Source: Forficula auricularia (taxonomy: Eukaryota; Arthropoda; Insecta; Dermaptera; Forficulidae). From it: 64,000 bases of DNA. Made by a program: the position numbers and the translations under genes. The DNA is taken from positions 25,374,920-25,438,919 of the forward strand of contig JALMQS010000085.1 in the NCBI GenBank assembly GCA_024734495.1. Reading direction: 5' to 3'. The notes beneath the pieces are model-generated. The model did no database searches and had not been told where the DNA came from. It was given only the letters and a program-made list of their open reading frames with translations. Below are positions 36,801 through 51,200 of this stretch, piece after piece (the stretch's first letter is position 1; every line of letters begins with the position of its first letter).

Positions 36801-38290
36801 TATTAAAATGATGAAAGAATTTATATATAAAAAAATTTAAAAAATTTTCAAATTAGATTTTATAGTTAATTTGCACATTTGAACTTCATATTGTTACGTT
36901 TTGAACTATATAAAATTACATCACAATATTTAGTAAAATTTAAAATATATAAATAAAAATAAATATATTTTTGGAGCTATATTACAAATAAGTTCCTCCA
37001 ATTAAAAAACATACACCAAGTAGATCAGATCTTAGTATGCATTTTATTTGAACTTTAATTGAGTTTAAAGTCATTTACATTAACAAATTTAAAATATATT
37101 TTATTTATAATAATTTTTAACATCAATTAAATTTTTGTGCTTAGCAATTTACATAAATGCACTTTTGGCGTTAAAATTATGTTCAAATTAATAAGTATTT
37201 TCATAAAATGTTTATTTATTTATTATTTTTTGCCTTTATATTTCCCTAATAACAATATTGAGATTATATATTTATCTAAATAAATATATTAATAAAGGGA
37301 ATAATGATGGAAACACGATAGTAATATTTGCTACATATTAAAAAAAATATTCAAACTTTAAATAAAAAATTGTTTTCTTATCCAGGAACTGGCAAATAAG
37401 GAAACTTGTTTTAATACTGATAAAATTTTATTTTTGTTTTAAAGATATTTCAAGATTTTCAAACAATTTTTCAAATTAATTATTCTATAATAAAATGAAT
37501 AGAAAATTTAGCATTAAATTATTCGTTATCAAAATTATAATTAATACTAAATAACAAAAAAAAAATATTTTAAAATTCAACCATAGAAAGCCAAAGACAA
37601 AAAAAACAACATAATTTTGAATAAAATTTTATAAAATAACACATGAGTTATATCGATATATTTTTTATAAATTGCTTCGAATTTTAATAAACCTTTATAA
37701 AATCAGAATTAGTTTTATTATATAGGTAAGAGTAAATTTCAAATATAGCCTATACACTTTATACAAATATATATATATATATATATTTATTTATATTATA
37801 TATATATATATATATAAACCAAATTTTACCTTAATAAAATACAATTCTGATAATTTTAAATAAAGAGGCCTAAAGATTGATGTAGAATTTTTTAAAAATA
37901 TTTTCTACTATAAATTTGATATTTTTCTTTTTTCTATTTATTTGAAAATAAGAAATGATTAAAGAAGATATACTTATATATATATATTTTTTTTAATTTT
38001 CGTAAAAAATTACAGTCAAACATTTTAAGATTGCATTTGAATAAAATACCATTGAATTTGAAGTTAATTAAAACAAAACTAAAACTTAAAATGTAGCAAT
38101 AAAAAGCATTTTTTTTTTGATTTTAAAAAATTTTCAGATACATGTATCAAGAAGAGAAATAAAAAAAAATAAATAAATAAATAAAAGAAAACATTTGATG
38201 CTATTAAAAACATGTATCAACATGATAGTATTTAAATAGAATCTTACTTTAAGGCCATCAATTTTACCACATACATTTCAAAAATATATT
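33830..38290. other. Very AT-rich region without genes
   Basis: Poly-A/T rich throughout, with ATAT microsatellites at about 37770-37816 and 37976-37987 and a G-run of 12 at 35728-35739. A half-copy of the TTTGCATCAAGCAG MITE lies at about 34085-34190. No supported coding sequence. Confidence 0.6.
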
Positions 38291-38294
38291 AATA

Positions 38295-38686
38295 TCTATA
38301 TATATATAAAATTGAAATCGAGTTTTGCCTCGCTTTAACTTAAAACACCCCTTGACGGATCCAAACAAAATTTGGCACACACATTCCTTGGACCCATAGA
38401 AATGCATGTCTGAAAGAATTAGGTCGCTAGCCCCCTTTTCGGTCCCTTCAAGCCTCCTTCTTCTTTGGTAAACAAGACGAGGCGGGGGAAGGGGTTCCGG
38501 GGTCGGGGAGAGGGTTCGTGGGGTGGAGAGTGGTTGGAAATTGGGGGAGTCCCGGGGTTGGGGAGAGGATCAGTGATATGGAGAATGGTTGGAGATGCAG
38601 GAGGAGAGAGGGTTCAGGGGAGGGGGTCCAGAGGGCATAGTCCCTTGGCTTACAAGAGGACCGCCAAAGGCGGACCTTGCAGCTAG
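38295..38686 (+). mobile_element. Complete non-autonomous Helitron (392 bp)
   Basis: Begins TCTATATATATA after a host A (38294). Ends with a hairpin (CCGCC-AAA-GGCGG, extended by flanking pairs), then CTTGCAGCTAG and a host T (38687). Those are the Helitron rules: 5' TC, 3' hairpin then CTRR, insertion between A and T. Interior is GC-richer, with no protein. Confidence 0.8.
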
Positions 38687-39036
38687 TTATTTATAAAACA
38701 TAGTAAATATACAAGACACTAAGTGCCTGGGGAGCTAAAATAATTCAAATCAATAAACATAAAATGTTAAGTATTTCACTTAAAACTTGAATGTAAAATA
38801 TTCTTATACTCTCAACTCTCAATTGTTTTTATAATTAAAATTTTTAAAATCATTTTATTTTAAATAAGTTGATCGATAATAAAAATTCAAATCTAAATTA
38901 TCAGTAACATAGAATAAACAATTTTTTAAATAATATTTACTTTTTAATAACACATTCAATTCGTTCCTGTGATGATTCATTTTTAATGTAGTATAAAAAA
39001 AAAGACTGCCATTTATTTTTATTATTTTTAGATCCC

Positions 39037-39042
39037 TTTATT
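39037..39042 (-). terminator. ash1 polyadenylation signal candidate
   Basis: AATAAA on the minus strand about 85 nt after the ash1 stop. AT-rich background makes chance matches common, but the distance suits a short 3' UTR. The UTR also reads through a short stretch resembling a retroposon tail. Confidence 0.5.
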
Positions 39043-39125
39043 AAACACTACACAGTAGTGTCCTTTAGCAGAGGACCTGTAAAATCCGAAATAGATAAAT
39101 AAATAAATTTAGGAGACATTCTTTC

Positions 39126-39266
39126 TTATTGATTGAGCACGGTAGTCTTTTTCCGATGTCTTCGACCAGGTTCGAGTAGAAAAGACATATCAAGTCTTTG
39201 TTTTGATGGCATTCTGGCCAATAATTTTAAAAGAATTCTATTAAGTCGATTTTTTTGATTAGCAAG
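39126..39266 (-). CDS. ash1: ash1 exon 18, C-terminus and stop
   Basis: 46 residues ending in a TAA at 39128-39126, with a helical Leu-rich start ([14 protein letters not shown]) and a basic tail (EPGRRHRKK). The acceptor, ten T's plus tag, gives phase 0 exactly as exon 17 requires. Chosen over an early stop in the intron because composition and phase both support it. Confidence 0.75.
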   Translation of the reverse strand, partial: LANQKNRLNRILLKLLARMPSKQRLDMSFLLEPGRRHRKKTTVLNQ

Positions 39267-42200
39267 CTAAAAAAAAAATAGAAAATTTATAAAAATAAAA
39301 AACTGATAGTTAACTTTATATTTAATAAACAAATGTTTACTTTTTCTAGAGATGGTTTTTCCTCGTTTTCTTGAGATAGCGAACTTTCTGTGCAAGTATT
39401 TGGTTTGTCTTTATCTCTTTCTTTATCCTTTTCTTTTTCTTTTGCTGGACCTGAAGAAGTTGAAGAAGCTGCCGTCCGACCTCCTCGATTTTTTACAACT
39501 ACTTCGCCATGAGGCTAAAAAATATTATTAACTTTAGATAATATACTATCAAAATATTTTATAGATAGGTTTCAAACTATTTTTATTTAAACTTTTAGAA
39601 TTAAAAAAAAAAAATCACGAAGTTAAAAAAAACATTAAGGAGAAAAATGTATGTATATTGTATAAATATATGTTTATTTGTATCAAGCAGGGACAGCCAC
39701 ACTGATTGCTTGCTTCTGAAGAATCAACAACTCTGCGATTCTCCGCTAGAATAAATCTTTTCAATTTTTAAAAAATATATCTATGGAACAATGAATGGTT
39801 TAAGTAAAAATTAAATAATCTTACCGTATAAGTTCGTTGAGGTTTAAGACGCACATCGAATGTTTCAAATGCATATGATTTTGTACAAATAGGATATCGA
39901 GGTCGAGCAACACGAGTAAAAAGATGGGCACTTTTATCAACTCTGAATTCGCATATATATACATGTTCTTCAGGAGCGCCTAATGGCCTTCCTTTACAGT
40001 AAGTGTTGAGATCAAGTACCCAGCACTGGCCCATAATCAATTCAACAGGAACAACCTCATAAAGAGGAACCCGCATTACTTCATTGGGGAAGAATTTTCT
40101 AGAAGGCTCGTGATAAGTTTCATGAGGGCGAAGAAAGTGATGACCAAATGCGAAGCGATCTCCCCTAAAATAATAATATAAAATTATTACAATTATTCTA
40201 AAATGTATCGTTATTCTTATGCTTAGATTTTTATAATTTTAAAATAAATCTATTTAGGTAGTTCTTTCGCGTCAATCCATGGAAAAAGTTTTAGCCTCGT
40301 AACCACTCTATACATATGAACGGTGCTAAAAAATTTAGGTTATGTTTTTTTAACGTGACTGTATTTCTCACACTACTATATCCTCTTTATGAATGGATCG
40401 TTTCCATGCGATTGTTCTTTTATCCCCTCCACTAAAAATAATAGCCCAAACATGTTTGTTTTTTGTATTTTTTTATCAAAACAACGAGGTAAATAGTAAT
40501 TTCAATTTTTTTTTTAAGTTACTCCGAATATATTATTCTAACAAATATTAGTTTTTCATCAAGTAGGTGAAAGTCCTTCAATGAAAAAAAATAAAATAAT
40601 GATTATTTTCCTACCCTTTTCCAATCTACCATATGTAAAAAATTTCATTTTTAATTTCAATTATTTCATGTTTGGTGTGGTAAATCATCTTCAAATTTTA
40701 ACAGTGTATTTATTATGCTTTTAATGACTTATATTCCAAGTTTCGAAGACTTCTTGAATTTTTGCATTTGTGAAAGAACTACCTTAATTTATCATAATTA
40801 TAAGTTTAAGGAAAAATATAGTAGATAATTTTACAATAGCTACTATATAGGTATTGTGTGTAAGTGTTTTTGGTATTATATTATATTACTAGCTGCGGAG
40901 CCCGCATTCGGCGGGCATCTTGCTAGCCAAGGGGAGCCCCTTGGAGACCCATCCTCGGTCTCCCATCCTGGACCCACACTCACCCACCCGACCCTCTCCC
41001 TGGATCCACTCCCCCTATAACGACACCCCCAAATTACCTTTAATTCAAATAAAAATATGTATAAATATTTATGAAAAATTACTTTTCTCTAAAATTTTTT
41101 TATAAATATTGATAAAGGAAGAAAGATTGGCTAACTTCACACTTATAAATTTAAAATTTAATTTAACGGAAAAATAAGAGATATTAATTTACAATTTTTT
41201 ATTTAAAATTTATTTAAGATATTTGGAAAATAATAAATAAAAGTTTTGAAAATAATGCCTTTATGGCTAATCTTTGCTTAGTGTCAGATGAGACAGCGAT
41301 AATCGAGACATAATAAGAGCTTTATTAATAGTATAGATTATATGGTGAATCTACAATATTAATTAAGACTTTAAGGCGTCCTGAAAATATTGCAAATACT
41401 TAAGTATGTGAAGGGGAGTTTCTTATCTAAGTATATTCTAATAGCCTTTAAATTGACAAAAAGTTATTGATCCTAGAGAAAAAATATTAAATATGTTAGA
41501 AGGGCCAAGTGCGATTGGAACTCGTATACCGAGGGTTCCATAGCTAATAAATAAATATATTAGGAGAAATAATAGATTCTTATTTAAACTTAATTTAAGA
41601 AGCTCTCTTAGAAAAAACAAACTAAATCTAAAAAAATTATCTGAAATTTTTATTTATTATATTTTCTATATATTATATTTTGAAAAGTGAATGTCCCAAA
41701 AGAGAGTTGAATCATGGACCTATATTATAGTATATAAGGCTCTTATCTATTACTCAACGATGGATTTAGTTTAAATTGTTAAAGATAGAGATTTAAGTCA
41801 CTAAATTTTATTTTTAGTGATAAGAAAAAAAACTAAAAATATTTGTGATATCAAAATCGTTATTATTTGTTGACCAAGCAGAGAATGGACGTATGTAGTA
41901 ATTTTTCATAATTGATCGTTTAATGGGTTTGAAATCCCGTAAGGGCGTAAGGTACAAAAATTGTGTAAAAATGGTACTTTGACGCCCCTCTATGCCGTTA
42001 TTTTAAAGTGAATTGAATTTTAAATAAAAAAATACATTCTAATTCTACTAAATGAAATCTTTTTTACATATATATCCCAACACTCATGGTAAAAAATATT
42101 TTTGACCTTTACCAAATTATCACCCAAAGAAAATTTTAATATTATTTTTCAGTGAATACATATAAAGAAAATGTCAAGTTTCTATATTATTTAGTTAATG

Positions 42201-45200
42201 AGATGAAATGCTCTGAGAGACGGGCAGATTTTGTATAGGATTCCGTTTTGTTTTTGTACATAAGCTTAAAAGAAAGTTTTTTTTTATATCGCAAGAGTTT
42301 TTAAAATAAAGTCCTCCTTCAATTTAATTAAATAAGGAAAAGAGCATTACTTTTCATCTTTCCAGAGTCTCTCCACTCGAAAAATATCAAGATCGGAATA
42401 TTTGAAATCTTTAACTGTTTTATAATTATGTTTGGGTGGCGGACATCCTGCTGTGATGGGAGCGTTTTCTTCTATCATATCTCGAAGAACATAGACGGTG
42501 TCCCCTAAAAATACAAGATATATTAATTTTAAGAAAAGTTTTCAAAAATTTTATTGTTTCATTTATTGTGTTACCTTGGCGAAGTTGAAGATCCTCTCGT
42601 AATAAAGTAACATAATATGAATGTCCTGGTGTTGCATACGAAGGTTGAGGGTCTAATTTTATTTCGCGATCGACAGGCCTAGGAAGACACTGTTCACAAA
42701 GATAGCTCTCTACGCCCTCATCGGCTTTCACACAATCACAATGTTGCCATACAAGACAACGCTCACATTGAATCATAAGTCCTTCATCTTTGTAGAGACC
42801 ACAGATGCATCGTATCACATCTTCATGTTCTTCTTGACGATAAGTTGAAGGGGGTTGTTCTCCCAAAATTGCTACGAGTTGTTCATTTATTTGTTCTTTA
42901 GCCTAAAATAATTAAAATAATAATTAAGTCTATTCAGTATTCACATATAAAAAATAAAATAATAAAGATTTGGCATTATTTCTTTTTAATTATATGGATT
43001 GGATGGAAGAATAAAAAATGTGTACATAAGATTTTAACAATCAAGAATATTTAAGTATGTATATGAATTTTAATTTAATCAAAAATACCTGGTGATAAAT
43101 TTTTCGAAGACGAGCAGCAGAAATTCCAGTTTCGGATGTTCGTCCATAGAATCGAACATTATTAGCAAAAAGTTGTGTCATATCTTGATCAAATGATTCT
43201 ACTGTGGGATATGAGCCAGAAACAATCTTATGTTCGATCATAGTAAAATCTAATGGATTTGTAATTCGTTGATAATATTGAGGAACCTTGCGTTTAGGAG
43301 GGAGAGTAAGAAAGGGTACAGCAAGTATTTCACCACGTTCATCTGTAAAAAAAAAAAAAAGGTAAATCGTAGAAAATATATAGACAGAAAATAAAGGATC
43401 CACCCAAAGAGGATCTCACCCTATTTGGATCCAGCCATTTGGGATCTAGGTGCAATTTCCCCAATGTAGAACGGTCTTGTTTTGAAACATACATGCATAC
43501 CTACATATATTAAAAATAACTCATATTTTTTTATTATAAATAAAAACAAATATTTATTAGAACAATCTAGAAACGTTTATTAAAATTACAGACGTTTTCA
43601 GGCGAAATTCTCCCTTTATCAATGGAAATTTGAAAAAGATACTTGCTTAAAAAAGGAATGATAAAGCAACTATAAACAAATAAATATTTTGAAAATATGG
43701 TAGACATAGATACAAATTGTCTTGGAGATGAAATTACCTAGAATAAAAATAAAAATTATAAATATTTATACGGAAAATTATTTTTTCTAGAAAAAATTGC
43801 TTTTTTTGTAAAAATTTTTGATAAATATTTATAATTTGTATTTTTGTTCAAAGTAATTTCATCTCCAAGACAATCTGTCTGTATCAGTATCTATTTTCAA
43901 AATATTTATTTGTTTATATATAGTTGCTTTATCATTCCCTTTTAAAGCAATTATTTTTTCAAATTTTCAAATTTCTATTGAAAAGGAAAAATTTCTATGA
44001 AACGTCTGGATTTTTAATAAACGCTTCCAGATTGTTCTATAATTGTATTTATTTATATACATTAAAAAATTATAAAAACTTTTTCAATCTATTTTTTTTT
44101 ATTAGTTATATTCAATATCTGGAGGCGGGGGGGGGGGGGGGCAGTGCCCCAGCCAAGTTCGATTCGAGTGGGGGGCGTGCACTGCGAGACTACCCTTTAA
44201 AGGAAGAAACTCGAGCGATTTTGACTTCTCTGTGACTTCTCACTGGAAACCTCTACATGGCTGGATTTTTCCCCCACACTGGCCCATAAGCTTAACTAAA
44301 TTACGGAATTTCATAGTTCTATTGCTTATACCCTAGTAGCACAATGTTTCAAACTATATAGTAACTATATAGTGCCTATATAGATTTCGAGAATATGTCC
44401 AAATTAAATGAAGCCAAAGATAGGCTTTTTCGTCACTGATTGACTGACTCATCAAAATTCTAGAGAACTTTCGCTGATCCTAGAATGCTGAAAATTGGCA
44501 TAGTGGTAGAGTTTGAGGTACAATTAAAGGGAAAAATCAAAAAGCGAATCTTTCCCTTCTTCAGGACCTAAAACGAGAGGGTGTAATTTATAGGCTTAAT
44601 TAGCACTTGATGAAAATATAATGAGCCTAGAATGCTGAAATTTGGCATATTGGTAGAGCTTGGCACATTAATAAAGGAGGAAATTGAAAAACCGAAACAT
44701 TCCCTTCTTCGGGGTATAAATATGCATCTAACTTACAAAAAGAAGTGAAATCCCAACAAAAGCACATGTGTAAAAAAAGCCCAAATTCGATTAATTAAAA
44801 CTGTTTGTCAAAAAGTAGTGAGATCTAATGTGATGCCAAGTTCAACATCATCAATTTATTAAATGAGTCGAGAATATAGTAGTTACTTCAATTAAAACAC
44901 ATGTTTTTTATTTAACATGTCCATCTAGATATATTTATTAATTTTACATTTTTAGTTGCAATTATTTTTCTAAAACTTGGCTTTTACACATTAAATTATT
45001 ATTCATAATGATTGATAGGGCCTCCACCTCTCCCTTTTAGCCCTTCCATCCTCTCTTATTATGATCTCATGATATGGTAACTTAATTCGTGACATACATA
45101 ACAATGCCAAGTTTTAGGAAAATAATTTCAACTAAAAATGTCAAATCAATAAATATAGAAGGACATATAAAATGAAAAACAAGCGTTTTAATTGAAGTTA

Positions 45201-48200
45201 CTAGATTCTCGACTCATATAATAAATTGATGATGTTGAACTTAAGCAGCACATTAGATCTCACTACTTTTTTGGCAAACAGTTTTTATTAATCGAACTTG
45301 GCCTTTTTTACACATGTGTTTTTGTTGGAATTCTAGTTATTTTTATAACTATACAGCAAATAGTATATGGTACATGTACCTTGTTTTTGTGAGAAAAATG
45401 CCAATGCGAGATTTTAACAGAGATATCTGTACGTTTCAAAGACCCAGGAATTTTTTAAATGACAAATGAAGGTTTGCATAATATAAACTACCTTTTGCTG
45501 CCATAACAGTGGTGTAAATATCACGAAAGACAAGAGCAAGCCTAGCAGTTCTTGTAAGTTCTGGATTATCTTCTGCTTGAGCTAGACGTCGTGTTTTCAT
45601 ATTGCGTGGTGTATAAAGAGCATTTAGTTTGGTTAAAAATACATCGGAGGTTTTTACTTGACTGGATCGCCCAGCATTATTTAAAGATGGATCATCTTTA
45701 CGCAGAGAGGCTTGCTTCATTTTTTCGCGAATTCTTTTCACCTGAAATTTACAAATTGATTATTAATTATTGAGATAACTGAATTATTTAATAATGTAAA
45801 AATTTAATAATTATAATAATATATTACCTTTTCAAGATTTCGAAGCAAAAAACAATGGTGCATTTGGGCGAAGCATCTTTGCTGATGAGACATGGGTTTA
45901 ATTGCTAAGCATAATTCAGCTTTCTTGCTACCACCATCTCCAATACGTCGTTTACTTTTATGTTTAGAATTCAGGGTAACTTGACCTTTGCGGGCATTCT
46001 TACGGGGTCGTCCAACTAATCGTTTTTCTGAAGTAGCAACTGGGACCATTAAATTAGAAGATGATCCCGAAGGATGAGATCCTTGGGCTCCATATTGACC
46101 ACATGAACTCCCGTGGCCATTATCAAAACCAGAATGATCGCCAGAGCCTCCTCCACTATTAGTATTGAAAGGGCAATGATTAGAACCCCCTGACAAAGAT
46201 GTCAAAGGAATCGTATTTGTCCTGGAAAGCGCAGGACATTGAACTCGCTGGGATTTACCACCAATAACTCCTCTGCAGTTAATGCTGCCACATTTACATG
46301 GCTAAAATAAAAAATAAAATGAACTTTAATTTTCAGTTCCCCTTATTATAAATCACCTTTGTATTTATTCATTATTATGTCCGTGTCTTATTTTATAATA
46401 TCACAGAGTGTGAAATTTTCATACTAGAATGAATCTTTATAATTACCTGTCCTTCAGCAGGGTTAAATAGTGAAAAATTATAGTCATAACATAGTTCTTC
46501 ATCTGCGTCAATGTCGCGAAGTGCAAATAGAGCCATTCTGAATAAGCCATTGACACTCCATTTTTGCATTTCACAGTTAGGATCACAAGAGTGGTTAACA
46601 AATCGGCCTAAAATGATTGAAATTATTGTCAACAATACAATAATAGAAAAATTAATATATGTATAAACAAATATATGTGATTCTTACCATCTCCACCCAT
46701 CCGATGACCATCAATTACAAGTCCACCGTCAAGGTTTAGGCAGTAATGATGGGTATCGTTAATGTATCGAGAGGCCATTCTATCTTTGAATTCCTTTTCA
46801 CTTACAACTTCTCCTACATACTCAAGAATGAACTCTCCAGCTTTGATAGGATGTTTTGTTCGAACACCCCAACCCTAAAACAATTGGCAATTGTAAAAAT
46901 GAGTTTATGATGAAATATAATTGACTTAAATTATAAAAAAGAATTAATATCATATTAGACTCGAAAAAGTAAAGTTAATATCAAAAATATCTCAAATAAA
47001 CAAATAAAAGAAAAATATTTTTTCCCTTCCGCTTGGAACAAACATTTGGTGATCATAATTAATAAAATAGATTAAAATTAATAAACAAATAGATTTTTAA
47101 GAGTAAATCAAAGAGGGTGGTCTGCAAATAAATTAATACATTTTTCGTAAGACTCCTTACCGACAAACGAAAGTTCATTCAAATATCTTCATTCTCAAGT
47201 AAAAAAATCAAAATATTCATACAAAAAATACTAAAGATGAAGACAAAGCCTTCGAAATTAAAACTATAGTCTTTAACATTATATATATATATATGTAGAA
47301 TGAATTCTATGAAGACAATTTTTTTAATAGTAAATATCCAAGTACACGCCATATGCAATGAACCAAACTAGCCGGTCATTCAACTAATCTGCAACACAAT
47401 TTTAAATTTTCCATTCCCAGAATTTTAGATAAAGAGACGGAATTTAGAAAAAAGATTCATTTTAGAAATTATCGAAATTTTAAACAACAAAATTCAATCA
47501 ACAGAAGGTCAGATATGAACGGTTTTTCTACTATTTATTAAAATTTTTAAAAGAAAAATAATTTTTTGTAAATATTTATATTTTTTATTTTTATTCAAGG
47601 TAATTTCATCTTCAAGACAATCGGTAACATTGTCTATTTTGAAAATATTTATTTGTTTATTGTTGCTTCATATTCTTTTCTTAAAACAACTATTTTTTTA
47701 CATTTTTTCAATATAAATATATATATATATATATTATGTTTTATTATTATATTAAAATGTTTCACCTAGAACCAACACCTAACTCCTTAAAAGTTATTTT
47801 ATTATGTTTATTTGCATCAAGCAGGGGACACACTTTCTGAATTACCCTTAAAAATCAACAGCTCTGCTACCTCAGCAAGAAAATCTTTACAAATAAATTA
47901 CTCCTTTTACTAATGATTTAGTAGTTATTTAGTCAAAAATTTGCTTAAATGGCGCTTACCTTATCTTTGGTCATGAATTTGTCAAGCCCAGGTGACCATT
48001 CATGTCGTTGAATTCGTTGATTACTGCAACGCTCCCGACAAGGACAAAGTTGAGGAGAACACTCACTAAAGACAACTCGATTGATACAATCTTCACCACA
48101 GCCAGTTTTCATTCTGTTTGTATCCCCAGCCTCTTTAGGAGTGCAGTTACATGCTTGTGCCTCATATGTGTAAGTAGGTTTAACATCATAATAAAAATCT

Positions 48201-51200
48201 AAAGAAACGTTTTTTGTAACAAAATATTATAATAAAATAATTAATATTAATGAAAAGAAATACTTACTTGTTCTTATTTTTTTATAGTTCCAAGATGGAA
48301 CTTTATCACGGCCTGGAAGTTGACTGTGAGTGTGAAGCCACCATAAATCATAAGGTAAACGAAATTCGACCCGGCGTTGACGTAGGTATTTACCACAGTG
48401 ATAGGGAGGAGGAAGAAGTCCATGTTCATGTTCTTCTGGGCGATAGACAAGTCGGGCTTTATTGGATTCTGTGCTGGGTTTCCGAGGTCTAAAATAATAA
48501 TATGGATTAAGTAAACGAAGTAGATATTTGAAATATTCTTTGCAAGTATAAAAAACATACACATCTTCTTTATAAAAGTCTGAAAATAAGCCAGCAGTAA
48601 GGTATTTTTTCCTCCATCGGGGTTGTTTTTTTCTTACTCCCCTGTTCGATTCATCACCGGATGGAACATCTGACCCTGCCGCCACAACATCCGAACTGAA
48701 AAATTCATCATAAAAATAAGTTTGCTTTCACTGTTTATTTCATGAAAACAGATATTTAAAAGATTTACTTACCAGTCATCCCTGTCAGTTTCTATTTCTT
48801 CTTTGCATTTTCTAAATCGTTTAGAAGTTAAAATAGGACTAGAAGTACCAATAAAAGAAGAACAACCAGCTAGATTTGCTGTAGAGAAATGTTCATCACG
48901 TTTTCGTTTTGAACGTTTAGAATAATTTTCATCATCTTCAGCAATAATGTTAATATTTGGTTCATTTGGGTGACTATTTATAGTTGGATTACCAGAGGAA
49001 GAAGTAGAATTTGATGGACTAAGAAAAGCTGCAGGGACTTCAGTTACACGAGATTTAATTTTTTCCTTTTCCTTATCCTCTTTGATTTTAGGCTCGGTCA
49101 CAAGACAAGTGGGAGTACCACCAAGTTTTAAAACATCAGCTGACTAAAAAATAAATTAAGAATAAATCTTTTATTAAACAATTTTAGGCGAAAGAAAAAT
49201 ATTATATTGTAAAAGTTATAATTAAATTTTTCAAATATTTCATGAAATCGAAATAAAATAAAAATAGAATATATGTAATATATAATAGAAGTATTAAATT
49301 ATGCAACGATTTAATTTCATAGATTATAAATGAATTTGACAATCAAAAAATAACTTAATATAACTTGGTGTTGTTATCGTCCATGTTGAATATTTTTGTT
49401 TGTGTCTGGTTATTGGGTACTTGGACTTGAAATAAAATTAGAAGTTAAATTTTCAAAATGTTGCTACGTTTCGCAGTATATATAAAAAAAATAGAGAATA
49501 TTCCATTTCAGCTGTCGGCAAGCGATTCAGAGAATAATTTTAATATATTGCCATTGACAAGATTCTTAATATTGTATTTATTAATATTGTTATCTGTTTC
49601 AGTTAAGCCTTGTATACGATTGTGTTTTTTAAAAAAGAGTAAAAAAGGAAAGGATGTCATTGTTTTGCTGTGACAATTGTTTTAATTGTGATCGACATAT
49701 GGTGTAATGAACTATATATTACTTATTACGAGATTAAGTTTAAAAGTAAATTTTGTAAAAGAGGAAGTTTTATTTATGTTTTGTTTAATGGTTTCATATG
49801 ATTACAATTGTTGTTATTGTTTTGTAGATTGCCTGAGTTAAATTAAATATGGGTTGAAACAAATTTATGAAATGTCATTAGAAAAACTTATTATAATAAA
49901 AGATCAATTTTTTTATTTTTGATGAATTTAGCACACTTTTGTTCCCAGGAATTAGATGAATACCTACTATTTTTAATAAAATGAAAATAGCTAGTCATTA
50001 GGGCTTTAGATTTAATTATACTTACTGGAGTAGTTTCTGTGGGTATAATAGATGGAATAACCGTTTCTGAAGGTATAATCTTCTTCTTTTTCTTTTTCTT
50101 TACTGGAAAACCTGTTCTATTTATTGTTTTTCGACGACGTGGCTTTTGCTTGATTACAACTGGACTCGAAAGAGAATTCGATTCATTTGGGTCAATGGGT
50201 TTGATTGGTTCTTCTGGATTGGGAGAATTAATTGGATTCGATTTCCCAGGTTGCAACTCATTTGGACAAAGTTTTGTAACATGAATCCTTAAATCACGAA
50301 TTAATTTCTTCTTCTTTACTGGAGATGATCGTCGAGGTTCTTCAGGATTTTCTGTATTTGATGAATTAGTAGAAACCTTAACGTTAGATTGAGTATTCGG
50401 ATCACTCGAACGTTTAGTACGAAGATAATGAGATATATTCAATGCCATTTTAGTTCCCGATTCAGCTGTATTTTGGGAACTAGTTTTACTGGTGAACTTT
50501 AAACTATTAGCGGATTTAAGGTTACCAATTTTCTTTGATTGTGGGGATGTACTCTTCGGCGAAATTACATGCTTCCGATGAGGGGAAGTTGTTTTGTGGT
50601 TTGAACTCTGAAATTAGAAAACAACAATTTTAATACTTTGTTTTAAATTATATACTAACAATTAAATGGAATCATTCTCTTTTCATTAATTCTATGATAC
50701 TTTAGCTATATTCGTTGTGGAATTGGCGTGTGTGCCATAAGTTGGGTCAAGTGTCCATCTGGTGTCACTTTTAGCTGGGTCACCTTAGGCAGCATGTGCA
50801 CTTGAGGTACAGCTCAAGAAGATACATGGGGGCCATAACGATCTCAAAACAAATAGCAGTGAGGCACACCAAAAACGAATATAGCTTTTGCATGTTTTTT
50901 TTATGTAATTTATTAGAAACTAGCTGCAAGGCCCGCCTTCGGTGGGCCTCTTGCTTCGCCCCCTGGACCCCCCGTCACTTGAACATTCCCTCTCCTCCAT
51001 CTCTAACCACTCACGATCCCACCGACCCTCTACCCAAATCCGGAACTTATGATATTTGATGCAAACTAAAAATTATGAGGATTTTTTTTTTAATATTTTT
51101 ATATTTGCTTTTGCATGTTTTTTTTATGTAATTTATTAGAAACTAGCTGCAAGGCCCGCCTTCGGTGGGCCTCTTGCTTCGCCCCCTGGACCCCTCGTCA

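Noticed and set aside
48250..48492. 80-codon plus-strand open stretch
   Set aside because: Antisense shadow of ash1 exon 7.
50039..50284. 81-codon plus-strand open stretch
   Set aside because: Antisense to ash1 exon 4; its Phe run is the complement of the Lys run.
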